A stretch of DNA of 64,000 nucleotides from Bacillota bacterium (GCA_023436225.1 JAEZKA010000025.1:80219-144218), one strand, 5' to 3'; counted from the first letter of the stretch, positions 7,592-16,744 are shown. Notes: generated from the letters alone by a model not told the origin. Made by a program: numbers and translations.

Positions 7592-8557
7592 CTAGAATAA
7601 CGCATAGTCACTGTCAATTCTCTTAACAATCCAGTTACAGGTCATAACCAGTGCAAACCCGAATAAGGATTGATATAAGCCAACAGCACTTGCTTGAGTG
7701 AAATTAAAATTATTCATCATAGAACGGAATACAAAGGTCTCAATAATATCCGTAGTAGGGAAGAGCAGGGAATTAGAGGCACCGATTATGTTATAGAACA
7801 ATCCGAAATTACCTTTTAATATTCCTCCCATAGCAAACAGGAGTAGTATAACGATTGTAGGTCTCAGGTTCGGAAGAATAATAAAACGGATCTTCTGGAA
7901 GGCATTCACGCCATCCACCTTGGCCGCTTCAATCATCTCTGAATCAATACCCATGATTGCTGCAAAGTAGACAATGGAACCATATCCTGTTCGCTGCCAC
8001 AGATCAGCCGCGACAATTATGTAAGGCCAAACATGCTTGTTGGAATAAACCTTTACCGGTGTACCGCCAAAATGCTCGATAATACTGTTAATAAAGCCAT
8101 AGTCAAAATTCAATAAGTTATAAAGGAGCAAACCAACCAATACGGCAGAGATAAAATACGGCAGGAACATCATGGTCTGCGTAATCTTCTTAAAACGCTT
8201 ACTTAATATTTCATTTAACAAGATAGCAACAAATATCTGCAAAACGTTCCCCAAGATAATAAATGCCAGATTATATAGTATGGTATTACGGGTCAGCATT
8301 GATATTTTACCTGAGGTAATTAGGAACTTAAAATTATCCAGTCCGACAAACTGACTTCCAAAGAGTCCCTTGGCATAATTGAAATTGGTAAAGGCGATAT
8401 AGATTCCCGGCATCGGTAAATAGGAATACACTAAGAAAAAAATAATTGCGGGCATACACATTAATAATAACACCCTATACTTGATCACCTTTTGCCAAAA
8501 GGTTAGTTTTTTGAATGGCTTCGCCGGAGCCCCCACCTTATTTATTACCCTTCTCAT
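7592..8557 (-). CDS. Carbohydrate ABC transporter permease (LplB/YteP-like)
   Basis: The 321-residue inner-membrane subunit is the partner of the downstream permease. It has a basic N-terminus, a first helix with FFLVYSYLPMPGIYIAF typical of LplB proteins, and the EAA loop EMIEAAKVDGVNAFQKIRFIILP around residue 210. GGAG precedes the ATG. It is the first gene of the operon permease-permease-receptor-lyase. Three LacI/cre-type operator sequences lie in the 504 bp upstream, so the operon is probably repressed by the adjacent LacI protein and/or by CcpA. Confidence 0.92.
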   Translation of the reverse strand: MRRVINKVGAPAKPFKKLTFWQKVIKYRVLLLMCMPAIIFFLVYSYLPMPGIYIAFTNFNYAKGLFGSQFVGLDNFKFLITSGKISMLTRNTILYNLAFIILGNVLQIFVAILLNEILSKRFKKITQTMMFLPYFISAVLVGLLLYNLLNFDYGFINSIIEHFGGTPVKVYSNKHVWPYIIVAADLWQRTGYGSIVYFAAIMGIDSEMIEAAKVDGVNAFQKIRFIILPNLRPTIVILLLFAMGGILKGNFGLFYNIIGASNSLLFPTTDIIETFVFRSMMNNFNFTQASAVGLYQSLFGFALVMTCNWIVKRIDSDYALF

Positions 8558-8594
8558 ATCTCCACTCCTTTATTATATCTGATCTCATTTAACG

Positions 8595-8608
8595 CGAAAC
8601 CGCTTTCA
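8595..8608. promoter_or_regulatory. cre/LacI-type operator, copy 1
   Basis: CGAAACCGCTTTCA differs from the cre consensus TGWAANCGNTNWCA only at its first base. It lies about 40 bp before the start of the permease operon. Confidence 0.55.
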
Positions 8609-8704
8609 ATTGCTTCAAAAATTTTTATACAACCAATTCTGATGGCTTCCGTATTTAAACTATCTTCCTTATTTCTTTCATAGCAGATTGAATTATTCAT
8701 TGTG

Positions 8705-8718
8705 TGAAATCGCTTTCA
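8705..8718. promoter_or_regulatory. cre/LacI-type operator, copy 2
   Basis: TGAAATCGCTTTCA fits the CcpA cre consensus at every position and also the GAAA-CG-TTTC form of LacI-family operators. Confidence 0.65.
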
Positions 8719-8821
8719 TAATTAGTAAAAAATAAAATGCCTAACAATTTTCCAACTAGTTTTCCTTTGTTGAAGTAATAGTATCGCATTTCTTTGTACA
8801 TTTTGTCTGATATAGTTGATG

Positions 8822-8835
8822 TGAAATCGCTTTCA
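8822..8835. promoter_or_regulatory. cre/LacI-type operator, copy 3
   Basis: TGAAATCGCTTTCA, identical to copy 2 and 117 bp from it, which is about 11 helical turns and compatible with DNA looping. Confidence 0.65.
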
Positions 8836-8973
8836 TGTAATAATTATAACAATACGAAATTTGATTGTCAATATAAATTTGTAATATTTTAGATATCATT
8901 ACGAAAGTCATTACGAAAGCTTCTGTTATTGTACAATTGTATCCGACAACTTTCATTCATTCCGGAGTATGAC

Positions 8974-9043
8974 AAAAATCGCTCCCCACACACAGCTTGC
9001 AGGACATCCGTCTATCCGTCAAGCAGTGTATTATAGGGAGCGA
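8974..9043 (-). terminator. Terminator after the LacI regulator gene
   Basis: Outer stem TCGCTCCC/GGGAGCGA (8979-8986 with 9036-9043) with an inner stem ACACTGCTTG/CAAGCTGTGT is followed on the minus strand by five T. It separates the regulator unit from the transporter operon. Confidence 0.7.
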
Positions 9044-9061
9044 AGATACTTTTTCTCTCAG

Positions 9062-10114
9062 TTATATATGGCTTACGCTATCGTTCTCCCTTATTTCCCG
9101 GCAGGAGCTACGTACCGTAAGATACGTTGGAATATATTTGATTTTTTCGGTTTCCTTTTTATTGATGATCTGCATTATGGTTTCCATGATCGCCTGAGCA
9201 TATGCTTTCAGATTATAGCTGATACAGGTCAAGGGAGGTGATATCATCTCTGAATAAAAGGTATCATCATATCCGATAACCGAGATATCCTCCGGAACCC
9301 GGAGCCGCTTTTCACTCAGCGCACGGATAATACCCATCGCAACCGATTCATTCACTGCAATAATTGCTGTAGGGAGATGGTCCAGCTTTAAAAGCTTTCT
9401 GGCAGCTATATATCCGGCTTCAATCGAATAATCTGCTTCAATCATAAATTCCTTATAGAAGGGAAGATTTTGGTCCTGTAAAAAACGAATCAACGCTTGT
9501 TGCTTCTTCAAAGTAGGAATAACCGATGCACGCCCTCCGATAAAAGCAATTTCCTTATGTCCGAGTCCTGACAGATATGCCAGTAACTCATTCATACCAT
9601 GTGTCGCCTCTGGAATAATGCGATATACATTAGCACCTTCCAATTCACCGGCGATTACGGTCGGGATTTTTTTGGAGACCTTATCCACCAATTCAATATA
9701 CAGCGGGTCTGGAGTTACCTCATCTACACTGCCTCCGACTTGAATAATGGCATCCACTCTCTTCTCCATCAGGTTACGCAATTGGCCACCTTCTGATGCT
9801 ATTTCATTGATCGTATTACATAAAATCATGTTGTAACCACACCTAGTCGCTTCCATCTCACAGTCGACAAATAAAGTGGAGTAAAAGGGATTTCTGATAT
9901 CAGGCACTATCATGCCGATTGTCTTTGATTCCTGCTTACTTAAGCTTCTTGCTATACTGTTCGGCTCAAAATCATATTTCTTAATAATTTCCTGAACCCG
10001 GTTTCTCTTATCTTCACTCACTTTAGCATTACCGGTCAGAACTCTGGATACCGTCGCAGGAGATACCCCAGCTTCTCTTGCTATATCATATACCGTTATT
10101 GTTTCATTCCCCAT
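9062..10114 (-). CDS. LacI-family transcriptional regulator
   Basis: The 350-residue protein has the LacI helix-turn-helix at its N-terminus (TVYDIAREAGVSPATVSRVL) with the hinge helix near residues 50-58, then a periplasmic-binding-protein-like effector domain (TIGMIVPDIRNPFYSTLF through VIGYDDTFYSEMISPPLT). It would bind a sugar or oligosaccharide inducer. It lies just upstream of the transporter operon and downstream of the GH35 gene on the same strand. The operators at 8595-8835 and the palindrome at 12111-12134 all contain GAAA-N-TTTC cores and are its likely targets. A terminator at each side suggests it can be transcribed alone. Confidence 0.93.
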   Translation of the reverse strand: MGNETITVYDIAREAGVSPATVSRVLTGNAKVSEDKRNRVQEIIKKYDFEPNSIARSLSKQESKTIGMIVPDIRNPFYSTLFVDCEMEATRCGYNMILCNTINEIASEGGQLRNLMEKRVDAIIQVGGSVDEVTPDPLYIELVDKVSKKIPTVIAGELEGANVYRIIPEATHGMNELLAYLSGLGHKEIAFIGGRASVIPTLKKQQALIRFLQDQNLPFYKEFMIEADYSIEAGYIAARKLLKLDHLPTAIIAVNESVAMGIIRALSEKRLRVPEDISVIGYDDTFYSEMISPPLTCISYNLKAYAQAIMETIMQIINKKETEKIKYIPTYLTVRSSCREIRENDSVSHI

Positions 10115-10174
10115 ACAATCACCCCATCATGTAAACACATTTCTACTGATTTGCAGAAGCACCTTATGATCATT

Positions 10175-10228
10175 AAAAAAAGCAACGCCACAAGCCTGTT
10201 ATTCCGATTAACAGGCTAACCTCGTGGC
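10175..10228 (-). terminator. Terminator after the GH35 gene
   Basis: Stem GCCAC/GTGGC around a perfect AGCCTGTTA/TAACAGGCT inner stem, followed on the minus strand by GTTGC and seven T (10181-10175). Confidence 0.8.
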
Positions 10229-10331
10229 AGTTCATGTATAATTGTATACACTTAGCCTCTTTTCGTCAAGCGCAGCAATCAAACCTTTGATCTCGTAATT
10301 CTGCCCATCTTAAACCATCACCGGTTACTAC

Positions 10332-12083
10332 TTAACCAAGGTCGGGCTGGTCTGTCAGAATAATTGTATCCCGATGTATTCCATCGGTTTCAAACATCAA
10401 TACGGTATTCTTACCGACTTTGATTAGTGGTCCAGGAATATAAAGTCTTTTCTGCGGACCGATTTCCCAAAAACGCCCTAGGTTAAAGCTGTTAATAAAG
10501 GCACAGCCCTTACCCCAGCCTGTAAAATCAAGATAGGTATCGCATGCTTTCTCTGCCTCGAATTCAAACAGATAGAAAGCCGGCAGCCCTTCCTGGTAGC
10601 CCTTGGTGAAATCCAGGCGTTCCAGATTATTAAGAGGTAAAGGGTAATGCTTCCAACAAAAATGTTGATGTCCGTTCACCTGGACACTTCCGTTAATTCC
10701 CTTTCTCTGATGTTCCATAGCAAGACCGAAATTCACACGCCCCATGTTCTCCACTAGAATATCCATTCTACTGACCTGCTGGAGCGAAACATCTACTTGT
10801 GCCTCCACTAACAGTTCTCTATCATACAGCTTTATTACAGGGTTTTGATCTATAAATACCTGTGCTCTGTCATTGGCTTCCCATAACCTCAGCCTTTCCA
10901 GACGATCTTCTTTCTTAAGCTCTGTACTGTATAATATGTACCCATAACTTTGCCCAAGCAGTTCCATTGATTTCGGATAGGTACTCTCTGTCATGGTTGT
11001 TATATCCTCCAGAGCTTCCAGCAGACCCACTCGCTTCACTACCTTCAGTTCTCCGTAGCTGTAAGCTTCTGACTGTGGTGGTAATGAAATCGATTCTACC
11101 GGATTATATTTACGAATCACCTTAGCGAAGGCTTCATATTTTGGTGTAATCTTTCCTGCCTCCGTAAGCAAAGCATCATAATCGTAGGAGGTTACATCCG
11201 GTGTCAGCTCTTCATAATAATTAGAGCCATTCATAAATCCAAAATTGGTTCCACCATGAAACATATAGATATTCACATTCCCAAGCCGCAAAATATCATC
11301 CAAATCCTTAACATTCTGTTCCAGCTCTGATGTAACATGCCCTCCATTACCCCAATGATCAAACCAGCCGATCCAAAATTCCATGCACATCAACGGTCCA
11401 CCATGGGTATGCTCTGCGAGAACCTTGAACTGCTCTTCTGCTTTTGAGCCAAAATTTGCAGTAGGCAGAACACCCGGCAGGCTACCGCAACGCAGGGCAT
11501 CACCCCAAGGACCATCAGAGGTGACGAAGGGCACCACCGCTCCCTGCTCAAGCATAGCAGACTTGATAGCCTCCAGATACTTAGTATCATTGCCGTAATA
11601 TCCGTATTCATTCTCAATCTGTAGTAGTATGATGGGTCCACCGTAATTCACCTGCAGTGGAGTAATAATCTTAAATACCTCTTGAAAATACTCCTTAACA
11701 TAGCCAAGGAAGGATTTATTATAACCCCTCAGTCTCATACCGTCTTTCGCAAGGAGCCAAGCAGGCAGTCCACCTAATTCCCATTCAGCACAAATATAAG
11801 GGGAAGGACGGACGATCACCCACAATCCAAGCTCCTGTGCCAGTTCAATATATGCTTTCAGATCAAGCATCCCGGTAAAATCGAATACCCCTTTTTCAGG
11901 CTCATGCATATTCCATGGTACATAAGTCTCTACTGTATTACACCCTAAGTTCTTTAATTTTATTAAACGATCACGCCAATATTCGGGAACAATGCGGAAA
12001 TAATGCATTCCGCCTGATATTATCTTCATCTCTTTCCCGTTTAAATAGAACTTATCCTTTATTTCAAAATGATTCATCATCAT
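10332..12083 (-). CDS. Family GH35 beta-galactosidase
   Basis: The 583-residue enzyme has the GH35 TIM barrel from the N-terminus: a GGMHYFRIVPEYWRDRL start, the proton-donor motif QIENEYG with Glu159, and the nucleophile motif MEFWIGWFDHWG with Glu235. The downstream beta-sandwich ends in NSFNLGRFWEIGPQKRLYIPG, typical of the C-terminal jelly roll. It removes terminal beta-galactose residues. No signal peptide is seen, so it acts in the cytoplasm on imported oligosaccharides. The frame is open further upstream, but AGGAGG before ATGATGATG fixes the start at 12083. Its promoter is overlaid by a perfect palindromic operator. Confidence 0.92.
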   Translation of the reverse strand: MMMNHFEIKDKFYLNGKEMKIISGGMHYFRIVPEYWRDRLIKLKNLGCNTVETYVPWNMHEPEKGVFDFTGMLDLKAYIELAQELGLWVIVRPSPYICAEWELGGLPAWLLAKDGMRLRGYNKSFLGYVKEYFQEVFKIITPLQVNYGGPIILLQIENEYGYYGNDTKYLEAIKSAMLEQGAVVPFVTSDGPWGDALRCGSLPGVLPTANFGSKAEEQFKVLAEHTHGGPLMCMEFWIGWFDHWGNGGHVTSELEQNVKDLDDILRLGNVNIYMFHGGTNFGFMNGSNYYEELTPDVTSYDYDALLTEAGKITPKYEAFAKVIRKYNPVESISLPPQSEAYSYGELKVVKRVGLLEALEDITTMTESTYPKSMELLGQSYGYILYSTELKKEDRLERLRLWEANDRAQVFIDQNPVIKLYDRELLVEAQVDVSLQQVSRMDILVENMGRVNFGLAMEHQRKGINGSVQVNGHQHFCWKHYPLPLNNLERLDFTKGYQEGLPAFYLFEFEAEKACDTYLDFTGWGKGCAFINSFNLGRFWEIGPQKRLYIPGPLIKVGKNTVLMFETDGIHRDTIILTDQPDLG

Positions 12084-12110
12084 TTTAGCCTCCTGATCAT
12101 ATTTTGAAAG

Positions 12111-12134
12111 ACTTATGAAACCCGTTTCATAAGT
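12111..12134. promoter_or_regulatory. Perfect 24-bp palindromic operator of the GH35 gene
   Basis: Two 11-bp arms, ACTTATGAAAC and its exact complement GTTTCATAAGT, are separated by CC. It starts right after the -10 hexamer and covers the transcription start, the classical position for a repressor. The GAAAC-CC-GTTTC core suggests a LacI-family protein. Confidence 0.7.
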
Positions 12135-12135
12135 C

Positions 12136-12164
12136 ATGTTATCACTCTGCGAATCGACTGTCAA
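12136..12164 (-). promoter_or_regulatory. Promoter of the GH35 gene
   Basis: Reverse strand TTGACA (12164-12159), a 17-bp spacer and TAACAT (12141-12136). Confidence 0.65.
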
Positions 12165-12268
12165 TACGTTTAAACTAATTTCATAAAATTCTTTACCTAA
12201 TACAGACCTTTTCAATCATAACTACGACTCTGAATCTATAAAACACGCTAAATGAAAAAGCATTTTTG

Positions 12269-12282
12269 TGAAAATGATTTCA
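12269..12282. promoter_or_regulatory. cre-like site in the GH35/GH2 divergent region
   Basis: TGAAAATGATTTCA has one mismatch to the cre consensus. It sits between the two divergent glycosidase genes, so it could affect either. Confidence 0.4.
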
Positions 12283-12421
12283 GATAGAAAAAATATATTT
12301 ATTATGAAACCGAATACATTCCACTAAAATAATGGATTTTCTAATTATCAGCACCTGCTTTGAACGAAAAAACAATTTTTGTTAAATGTATCTATTTTAC
12401 AAATTAAGTTTCTATCTTCCA

Positions 12422-12449
12422 TTGAATTTCTTCCATTTCTTACTATACT
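12422..12449 (+). promoter_or_regulatory. Promoter candidate of the GH2 gene
   Basis: TTGAAT (12422-12427), a 16-bp spacer and TATACT (12444-12449), about 50 nt before the GH2 start codon. Confidence 0.5.
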
Positions 12450-12505
12450 GAAATTGATTTGTAAATTACTTGGTCCATTCCGGATAGTTAAGATAGGAGG
12501 ATACA

Positions 12506-14941
12506 ATGCAAGCAATAAATTTACACAAGTGGAGATTTCATTATAACGATAATCCTGATGCATGGTTTCGAGGCTTTGACGATCATACCTGGGAGGAGGT
12601 AATGGTTCCTCACGACTGGTCCGTCCACATGCCTTTCTCCAAGGAATATTCCAGCGGAACCGGTTATCTGGCCGGTGGGATCGGCTGGTATCGTACTGCT
12701 TTCCTCCTTCCCAAGGAATGGGAGGGCAACCGCATCTACATAACCTTTGATGGTGTTTATAAGAACAGTCAGGTATGGTGCAACAGCTACTATATGGGCA
12801 AACGACCTTTTGGCTATGCTACATTCCGTTATGATATCACCGATCAGGTACACTTTGGTTCCCAGACGAACCTTATTGCAGTTAAGGTGGATCACAGAGA
12901 TATCTCAGACTCCAGATGGTTTACCGGCTCCGGTATTACCAGAAAAGTCACTGTAACTGCAGAAGCTCCGGTCCATCCGGATTTTAACGGGATCTATTTT
13001 AAGACTCCATCCGTAACGGATGAACTGGCCGAGATCGAAATTGATCACAGCATACAAAATGACTCCCCTTATGATGTTACAGTCAATGTCATCAACCAGC
13101 TATTCTATGACGGTAAAAAAATGTTGCAAATAGAGCAAACCGACTTTCTTGCAGCCGGTACTATAAGAAGTCTTAAGACAAAGGGAACACTAGGACAACC
13201 AAAACTCTGGGCACCGGAACACCCTAATCTATATCAACTAACCAGTATTATCCGTGCAGAGCTTTCTGAAGACACTTTCACTCCTATCGGTGATCGGAAA
13301 CTCCTATGTACAATGGAGACAGATCAAGTGGTAGGAATAAGGAGCCTTCGTTTTGATCCGAATAAGGGCTTCTTCCTTAATGATCAACCCTATAAGCTCA
13401 AGGGCGTATGCGTTCATCATGACGCAGGCTGTCTGGGCGCCGCTGTCCACCCTGAGGTATGGCATCGCCGTCTGAGCGCCTTAAAGGAAATGGGCTGTAA
13501 TGCAATTCGCATGAGCCATAACCCCCATATGCCCGAGCTTTATGAGCTATGTGATACCCTTGGCTTCTTCGTTATGGATGAAGCCTTTGATGAGTGGGAA
13601 GGACCTAAAAACAAATGGTCCACGGGACATAATGTATATCCACCAAAGCATCAGGGATATTTCGAGGATTTCCCTGCATGGCACGAGCAGGATCTGGCTG
13701 ATTTTATTAAACGTGATCGAAATCATCCCAGTATCATTGCCTGGAGTATCGGTAATGAAATCGATTATCCGAACGACCCCTATTGTCATCCCTTCTTTCA
13801 GAATATGGAGGGTAACAACGATAAGAATAAGCCAATCACAGAGCAGCAATACAGCCCCGATCGACCGAACGCAACAAGGCTGCCGGTTCTGGCAGATAGA
13901 CTGGTTAAGATTGTGAAGAGGCATGAAACCACCAGACCGGTGACCTCAGCTGTATCATTTCCTGAATTATCCTCGAAGATAGGCTTCTACGATTCCCTCG
14001 ATATCGTCGGATACAATTATAAGGAGCAGTATTATGCAGAAGATCATCTTCTCTTTCCAGATAAGCCGTTCTTAGGCAGTGAGAACAGTCATTCCTACAT
14101 GGCCTGGAAGGCAGTACGGGATCAGGAGTATATCTCCGGTCAATTCTTATGGACCGGAATCGATTATCTGGGAGAAGCTCACGGCTGGCCAATCCACGGT
14201 TCCGGAGCCGGTCTGCTTACCTTAGCCGGATTTATGAAGACCTCCTTCTATCGTAGAAAGAGCTTCTGGTCAGTCTCTCCAATGCTATATCTGACTACCG
14301 CCAGAGCCGAGCTTATAAGCCATGACGTCTCTGATAAAGACCCGAACCGGGAGTGGAAATCAATGTACCGAAGCTGGAATTATACCTCCGGAGAAATGCT
14401 GGAGATCAGATGCTATACCAACCTTCCTACCGTTGAATTATTCTTAAGCGGCAGAAGCTTGGGAATAAAAGAATATAATGATGAACTTGGATATATAGAC
14501 TGGTTCGTTCCCTTCGAACCTGGTGAGCTTACCGCAACAGGGTCAGCGAATGGTGATAACAGCGAATTAATTAGGGATGTGTTGGCTACAACAGGACGTA
14601 GCTGTAACATCAAGTTAAACCGTTGGATACCTACACAAGCAATGACCTATTCATCCGCTTTTGAAGAGGATATGATACAAATTGAGGTGACGATTACCGA
14701 TGAGGAAGGTAGATGGATCACCAATGACTGCAGTCTGCTTTCTGTCAATGTCACAGGTGGCGGTAGGCTGGAAGGTCTGGAGAACGGAGATCTGGCAGAC
14801 AACACAGAATATAGTGCCTCCTACCGAAGAGCCTATGAAGGAAGATTGATGATCTATATATCACCTACGGAACCGGGCAAAGATATCACAGTAATGGTAC
14901 AAGGGGAAGGCCTTAAGCCGACGACCTACCATACCCGATAG
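12506..14941 (+). CDS. Family GH2 glycoside hydrolase (beta-galactosidase-like)
   Basis: The 811-residue protein has the GH2 order: N-terminal sugar-binding jelly roll (VPHDWSVHMPFSKEY, residues about 1-160), an immunoglobulin-like domain, then the TIM barrel with the acid/base motif SIGNEID (Glu418) and nucleophile in LGSENSHSY (Glu526). A C-terminal region follows with a GRSLGIKEY segment resembling the DUF4982-type domain of GH2 galactosidases, and a final Ig-like fold. No signal peptide is seen. AGGAGG precedes the ATG. It is divergent from GH35, so two different exo-glycosidases serve the same locus. Beta-galactosidase is most likely; beta-glucuronidase or beta-mannosidase activity cannot be excluded. 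Confidence 0.88.
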   Translation: MQAINLHKWRFHYNDNPDAWFRGFDDHTWEEVMVPHDWSVHMPFSKEYSSGTGYLAGGIGWYRTAFLLPKEWEGNRIYITFDGVYKNSQVWCNSYYMGKRPFGYATFRYDITDQVHFGSQTNLIAVKVDHRDISDSRWFTGSGITRKVTVTAEAPVHPDFNGIYFKTPSVTDELAEIEIDHSIQNDSPYDVTVNVINQLFYDGKKMLQIEQTDFLAAGTIRSLKTKGTLGQPKLWAPEHPNLYQLTSIIRAELSEDTFTPIGDRKLLCTMETDQVVGIRSLRFDPNKGFFLNDQPYKLKGVCVHHDAGCLGAAVHPEVWHRRLSALKEMGCNAIRMSHNPHMPELYELCDTLGFFVMDEAFDEWEGPKNKWSTGHNVYPPKHQGYFEDFPAWHEQDLADFIKRDRNHPSIIAWSIGNEIDYPNDPYCHPFFQNMEGNNDKNKPITEQQYSPDRPNATRLPVLADRLVKIVKRHETTRPVTSAVSFPELSSKIGFYDSLDIVGYNYKEQYYAEDHLLFPDKPFLGSENSHSYMAWKAVRDQEYISGQFLWTGIDYLGEAHGWPIHGSGAGLLTLAGFMKTSFYRRKSFWSVSPMLYLTTARAELISHDVSDKDPNREWKSMYRSWNYTSGEMLEIRCYTNLPTVELFLSGRSLGIKEYNDELGYIDWFVPFEPGELTATGSANGDNSELIRDVLATTGRSCNIKLNRWIPTQAMTYSSAFEEDMIQIEVTITDEEGRWITNDCSLLSVNVTGGGRLEGLENGDLADNTEYSASYRRAYEGRLMIYISPTEPGKDITVMVQGEGLKPTTYHTR

Positions 14942-14992
14942 ACGATAGACCGGCTTGTAAGATGCTATAGACTGTTTCACTTATTCTCACAA

Positions 14993-15904
14993 TCACTTCA
15001 GAACTCCCTTTGCAAAGGCAGAAGGGGTTATACCCGTAGCTTTTTTAAATACCTTACTAAAATAATAAATATCCGGAAAGCCAACAGCCTGTCCTATCTC
15101 AGAAATCTTCATACTGGTGGTAGAGATTAATTCTTTCGCATGGTTAATACGAACCATATTCAGATAAGCGAAGATAGTTCGGTGGGTGAGCTGCTTGAAG
15201 ACGCGATTGATATAATCAAAATTACAGGCAGCTTTCTCCTCGATATCCACGCTGGTAATCTTGTCTGCATAATTCGTATTCAGATAGCTCAGTAAGAGCT
15301 GTACCTTACGATAGGACTTAAGAATACCGGTAGACATACTCTGGGTCACGAATAACACATAGCTGCGATAGGTCTGTGCAAAAACCTCCAACACCTTACA
15401 AGCAGTAAGTAGCTTATAGTATTCCAGATGATCCGCATTATGATTGGAGGCTTCCTCCAGGACACAACATACCTTGATAAAATCGCTATAATTAGAGAAA
15501 TGGTAGTACTTCGGTAATAAAAGATCCCCTTCCTCGCAGGTTGTGTAGGAAAAGGGATCGCTTTTCAAGGTGTCATTGCGTCGTGCAATCACTTCCATCA
15601 AAGACTCCTGCTCGGAGGGATAGGATATTCTCTCTATCTGATCATGCCGAAAATGGATATAAAAATACTCACAGTAAGAGGCTTGATAGCCTTCATGACT
15701 ATAATCCGGGTCTAAGACAATAAAATCACCCGGAACCAATACATATGATATATTATTCTCCCGAATAAACATCTTCCCATTTTTTATAATATACACAATA
15801 TATTCATCCACCTGTCTCCTGTTATGGATATAAGGTGGTTGAATCACTGCTGTATTCATTAGCCGGACCTTGGGTGTCAGGCTGGTATCGAACCGATAGA
15901 GCAT
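14993..15904 (-). CDS. AraC-family transcriptional regulator with N-terminal cupin-type sensor
   Basis: The 303-residue protein starts with a beta-rich sensor domain (YIVYIIKNGKMFIRENNISYVLVPGDFIVLDPDYSHEG pattern of an AraC cupin) and ends with two helix-turn-helix motifs (CNFDYINRVFKQLTHRTIFAYLNMVRINHAKELI and AVGFPDIYYFSKVFKKATGITPSAFAKG). Such proteins activate sugar-utilisation genes when they bind their ligand. It converges on GH2 (51-bp gap) and lies downstream of the decayed uxaA on the same strand, so it is part of the glycan locus. Its direct targets cannot be read from the sequence. Confidence 0.92.
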   Translation of the reverse strand: MLYRFDTSLTPKVRLMNTAVIQPPYIHNRRQVDEYIVYIIKNGKMFIRENNISYVLVPGDFIVLDPDYSHEGYQASYCEYFYIHFRHDQIERISYPSEQESLMEVIARRNDTLKSDPFSYTTCEEGDLLLPKYYHFSNYSDFIKVCCVLEEASNHNADHLEYYKLLTACKVLEVFAQTYRSYVLFVTQSMSTGILKSYRKVQLLLSYLNTNYADKITSVDIEEKAACNFDYINRVFKQLTHRTIFAYLNMVRINHAKELISTTSMKISEIGQAVGFPDIYYFSKVFKKATGITPSAFAKGVLK

Positions 15905-16151
15905 ACGCTTCCTCCGTAGTAAAATATATATTGATCAAAAATATCTATCCCAGTTCAAACATTAGAAGACATGTCTTGCAAAATTCTATGTCATGATCAA
16001 AATGAACTGAGAAAACATTTCACCTATCATGAATTATAACATCGCTTACTTGCAATTGAAAGAGTATCTTATACAGGGTCCATAGCATAATAAACATTAT
16101 TATTAACGCGAGATTAAGTGACCTTGATCTGTATTGTTGGGATGGACCTGC

Positions 16152-16442
16152 TTATAAGGTAACACCCTGTTTAAAGATCGCCATGTCACGATATCCATTC
16201 TCTTCACTCTTAGCCTTTCTACCTGAGGCTACTTCTAGTACATACTGGAACAATTCATTAGATATCTCCACCAGGGTTGAATCAGCCACCAGTCTCCCGG
16301 CATCAAAATCGATCCAATTCCCTTTCATTTGATAAAGAGAAGTATTACTGGATATTTTAACAGTTGGTACCTGTGAGCCAAAGGGCGTTCCTCGTCCTGT
16401 AGTAAAGAGTACGATATGGGCACCAGCCGCAACACAATCTCC
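16152..16442 (-). pseudogene. uxaA: Altronate dehydratase remnant, C-terminal fragment (uxaA relic)
   Basis: The reverse strand from about 16442 down to a TAA at 16152-16154 encodes about 96 residues: AAGAHIVLFTTGRGTPFGSQ, then WIDFDAGRLV and NGYRDMAIFKQGVTL. This is the C-terminal part of UxaA, which dehydrates altronate to 2-keto-3-deoxygluconate. There is no start codon or N-terminal two thirds; the fragment begins abruptly inside the uxaB relic. The fragment itself has no stop codon, so the deletion is probably recent or the rest eroded by deletion rather than by point mutation. Confidence 0.85.
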
Positions 16443-16655
16443 TTAAGATGAATGCCATTATCGTCAATCAGTTCCACCGGCAATATAATCAGACCCTTCT
16501 CTATATCTCCATGGAAATGCTCAAATCTCTCGAATAAGAATTTGGTAAGCTTACCGGGTTGCCCTTAAGAAATTACCTTCTCCAAATTGAACCACCTTGA
16601 TAGGACGATTAACCTTTTCAATACTTTGTCTACTTATCATCTTCATCTTGCTCAT
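16436..16655 (-). pseudogene. uxaB: Tagaturonate reductase remnant with internal deletion (uxaB relic)
   Basis: From ATG 16655 the reverse strand encodes a UxaB-like N-terminus (NRPIKVVQFGEGNFLRA), then a stop at 16551-16553. In another frame it continues with KLTKFLFERFEHF and GLIILPVELIDDNGIHLKEIV, which in E. coli UxaB lie roughly 110 residues further on. The gene therefore has an internal out-of-frame deletion and is then truncated into uxaA. UxaB reduces tagaturonate to altronate. The start has a weak AAAGGG before it and an intact LacI-type operator 16 bp upstream, so the promoter region has outlived the gene. Confidence 0.85.
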
Positions 16656-16670
16656 CCCTTTACACTGTAT

Positions 16671-16686
16671 ATGTAAGTGCTTACAT
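16671..16686. promoter_or_regulatory. LacI-type operator, uxaB-proximal copy
   Basis: ATGTAAG-TG-CTTACAT, with 7-bp arms, lies 16 bp before the uxaB relic start codon. Its half-sites match the copy at 16779-16794. Confidence 0.7.
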
Positions 16687-16744
16687 TTTTATTGTACTAT
16701 TATGTCTATATTACGCACACAAATCCTAATTATCATTTCTTTTC

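Noticed and set aside
8756..8956. 66-codon minus-strand frame in the importer promoter region
   Set aside because: It crosses operator sequences, has no ribosome site and is of AT-rich composition.
12521..14192. Several minus-strand frames of 70-125 codons
   Set aside because: All lie inside the GH2 gene, whose frame has catalytic motifs and a good start; they are shadows.
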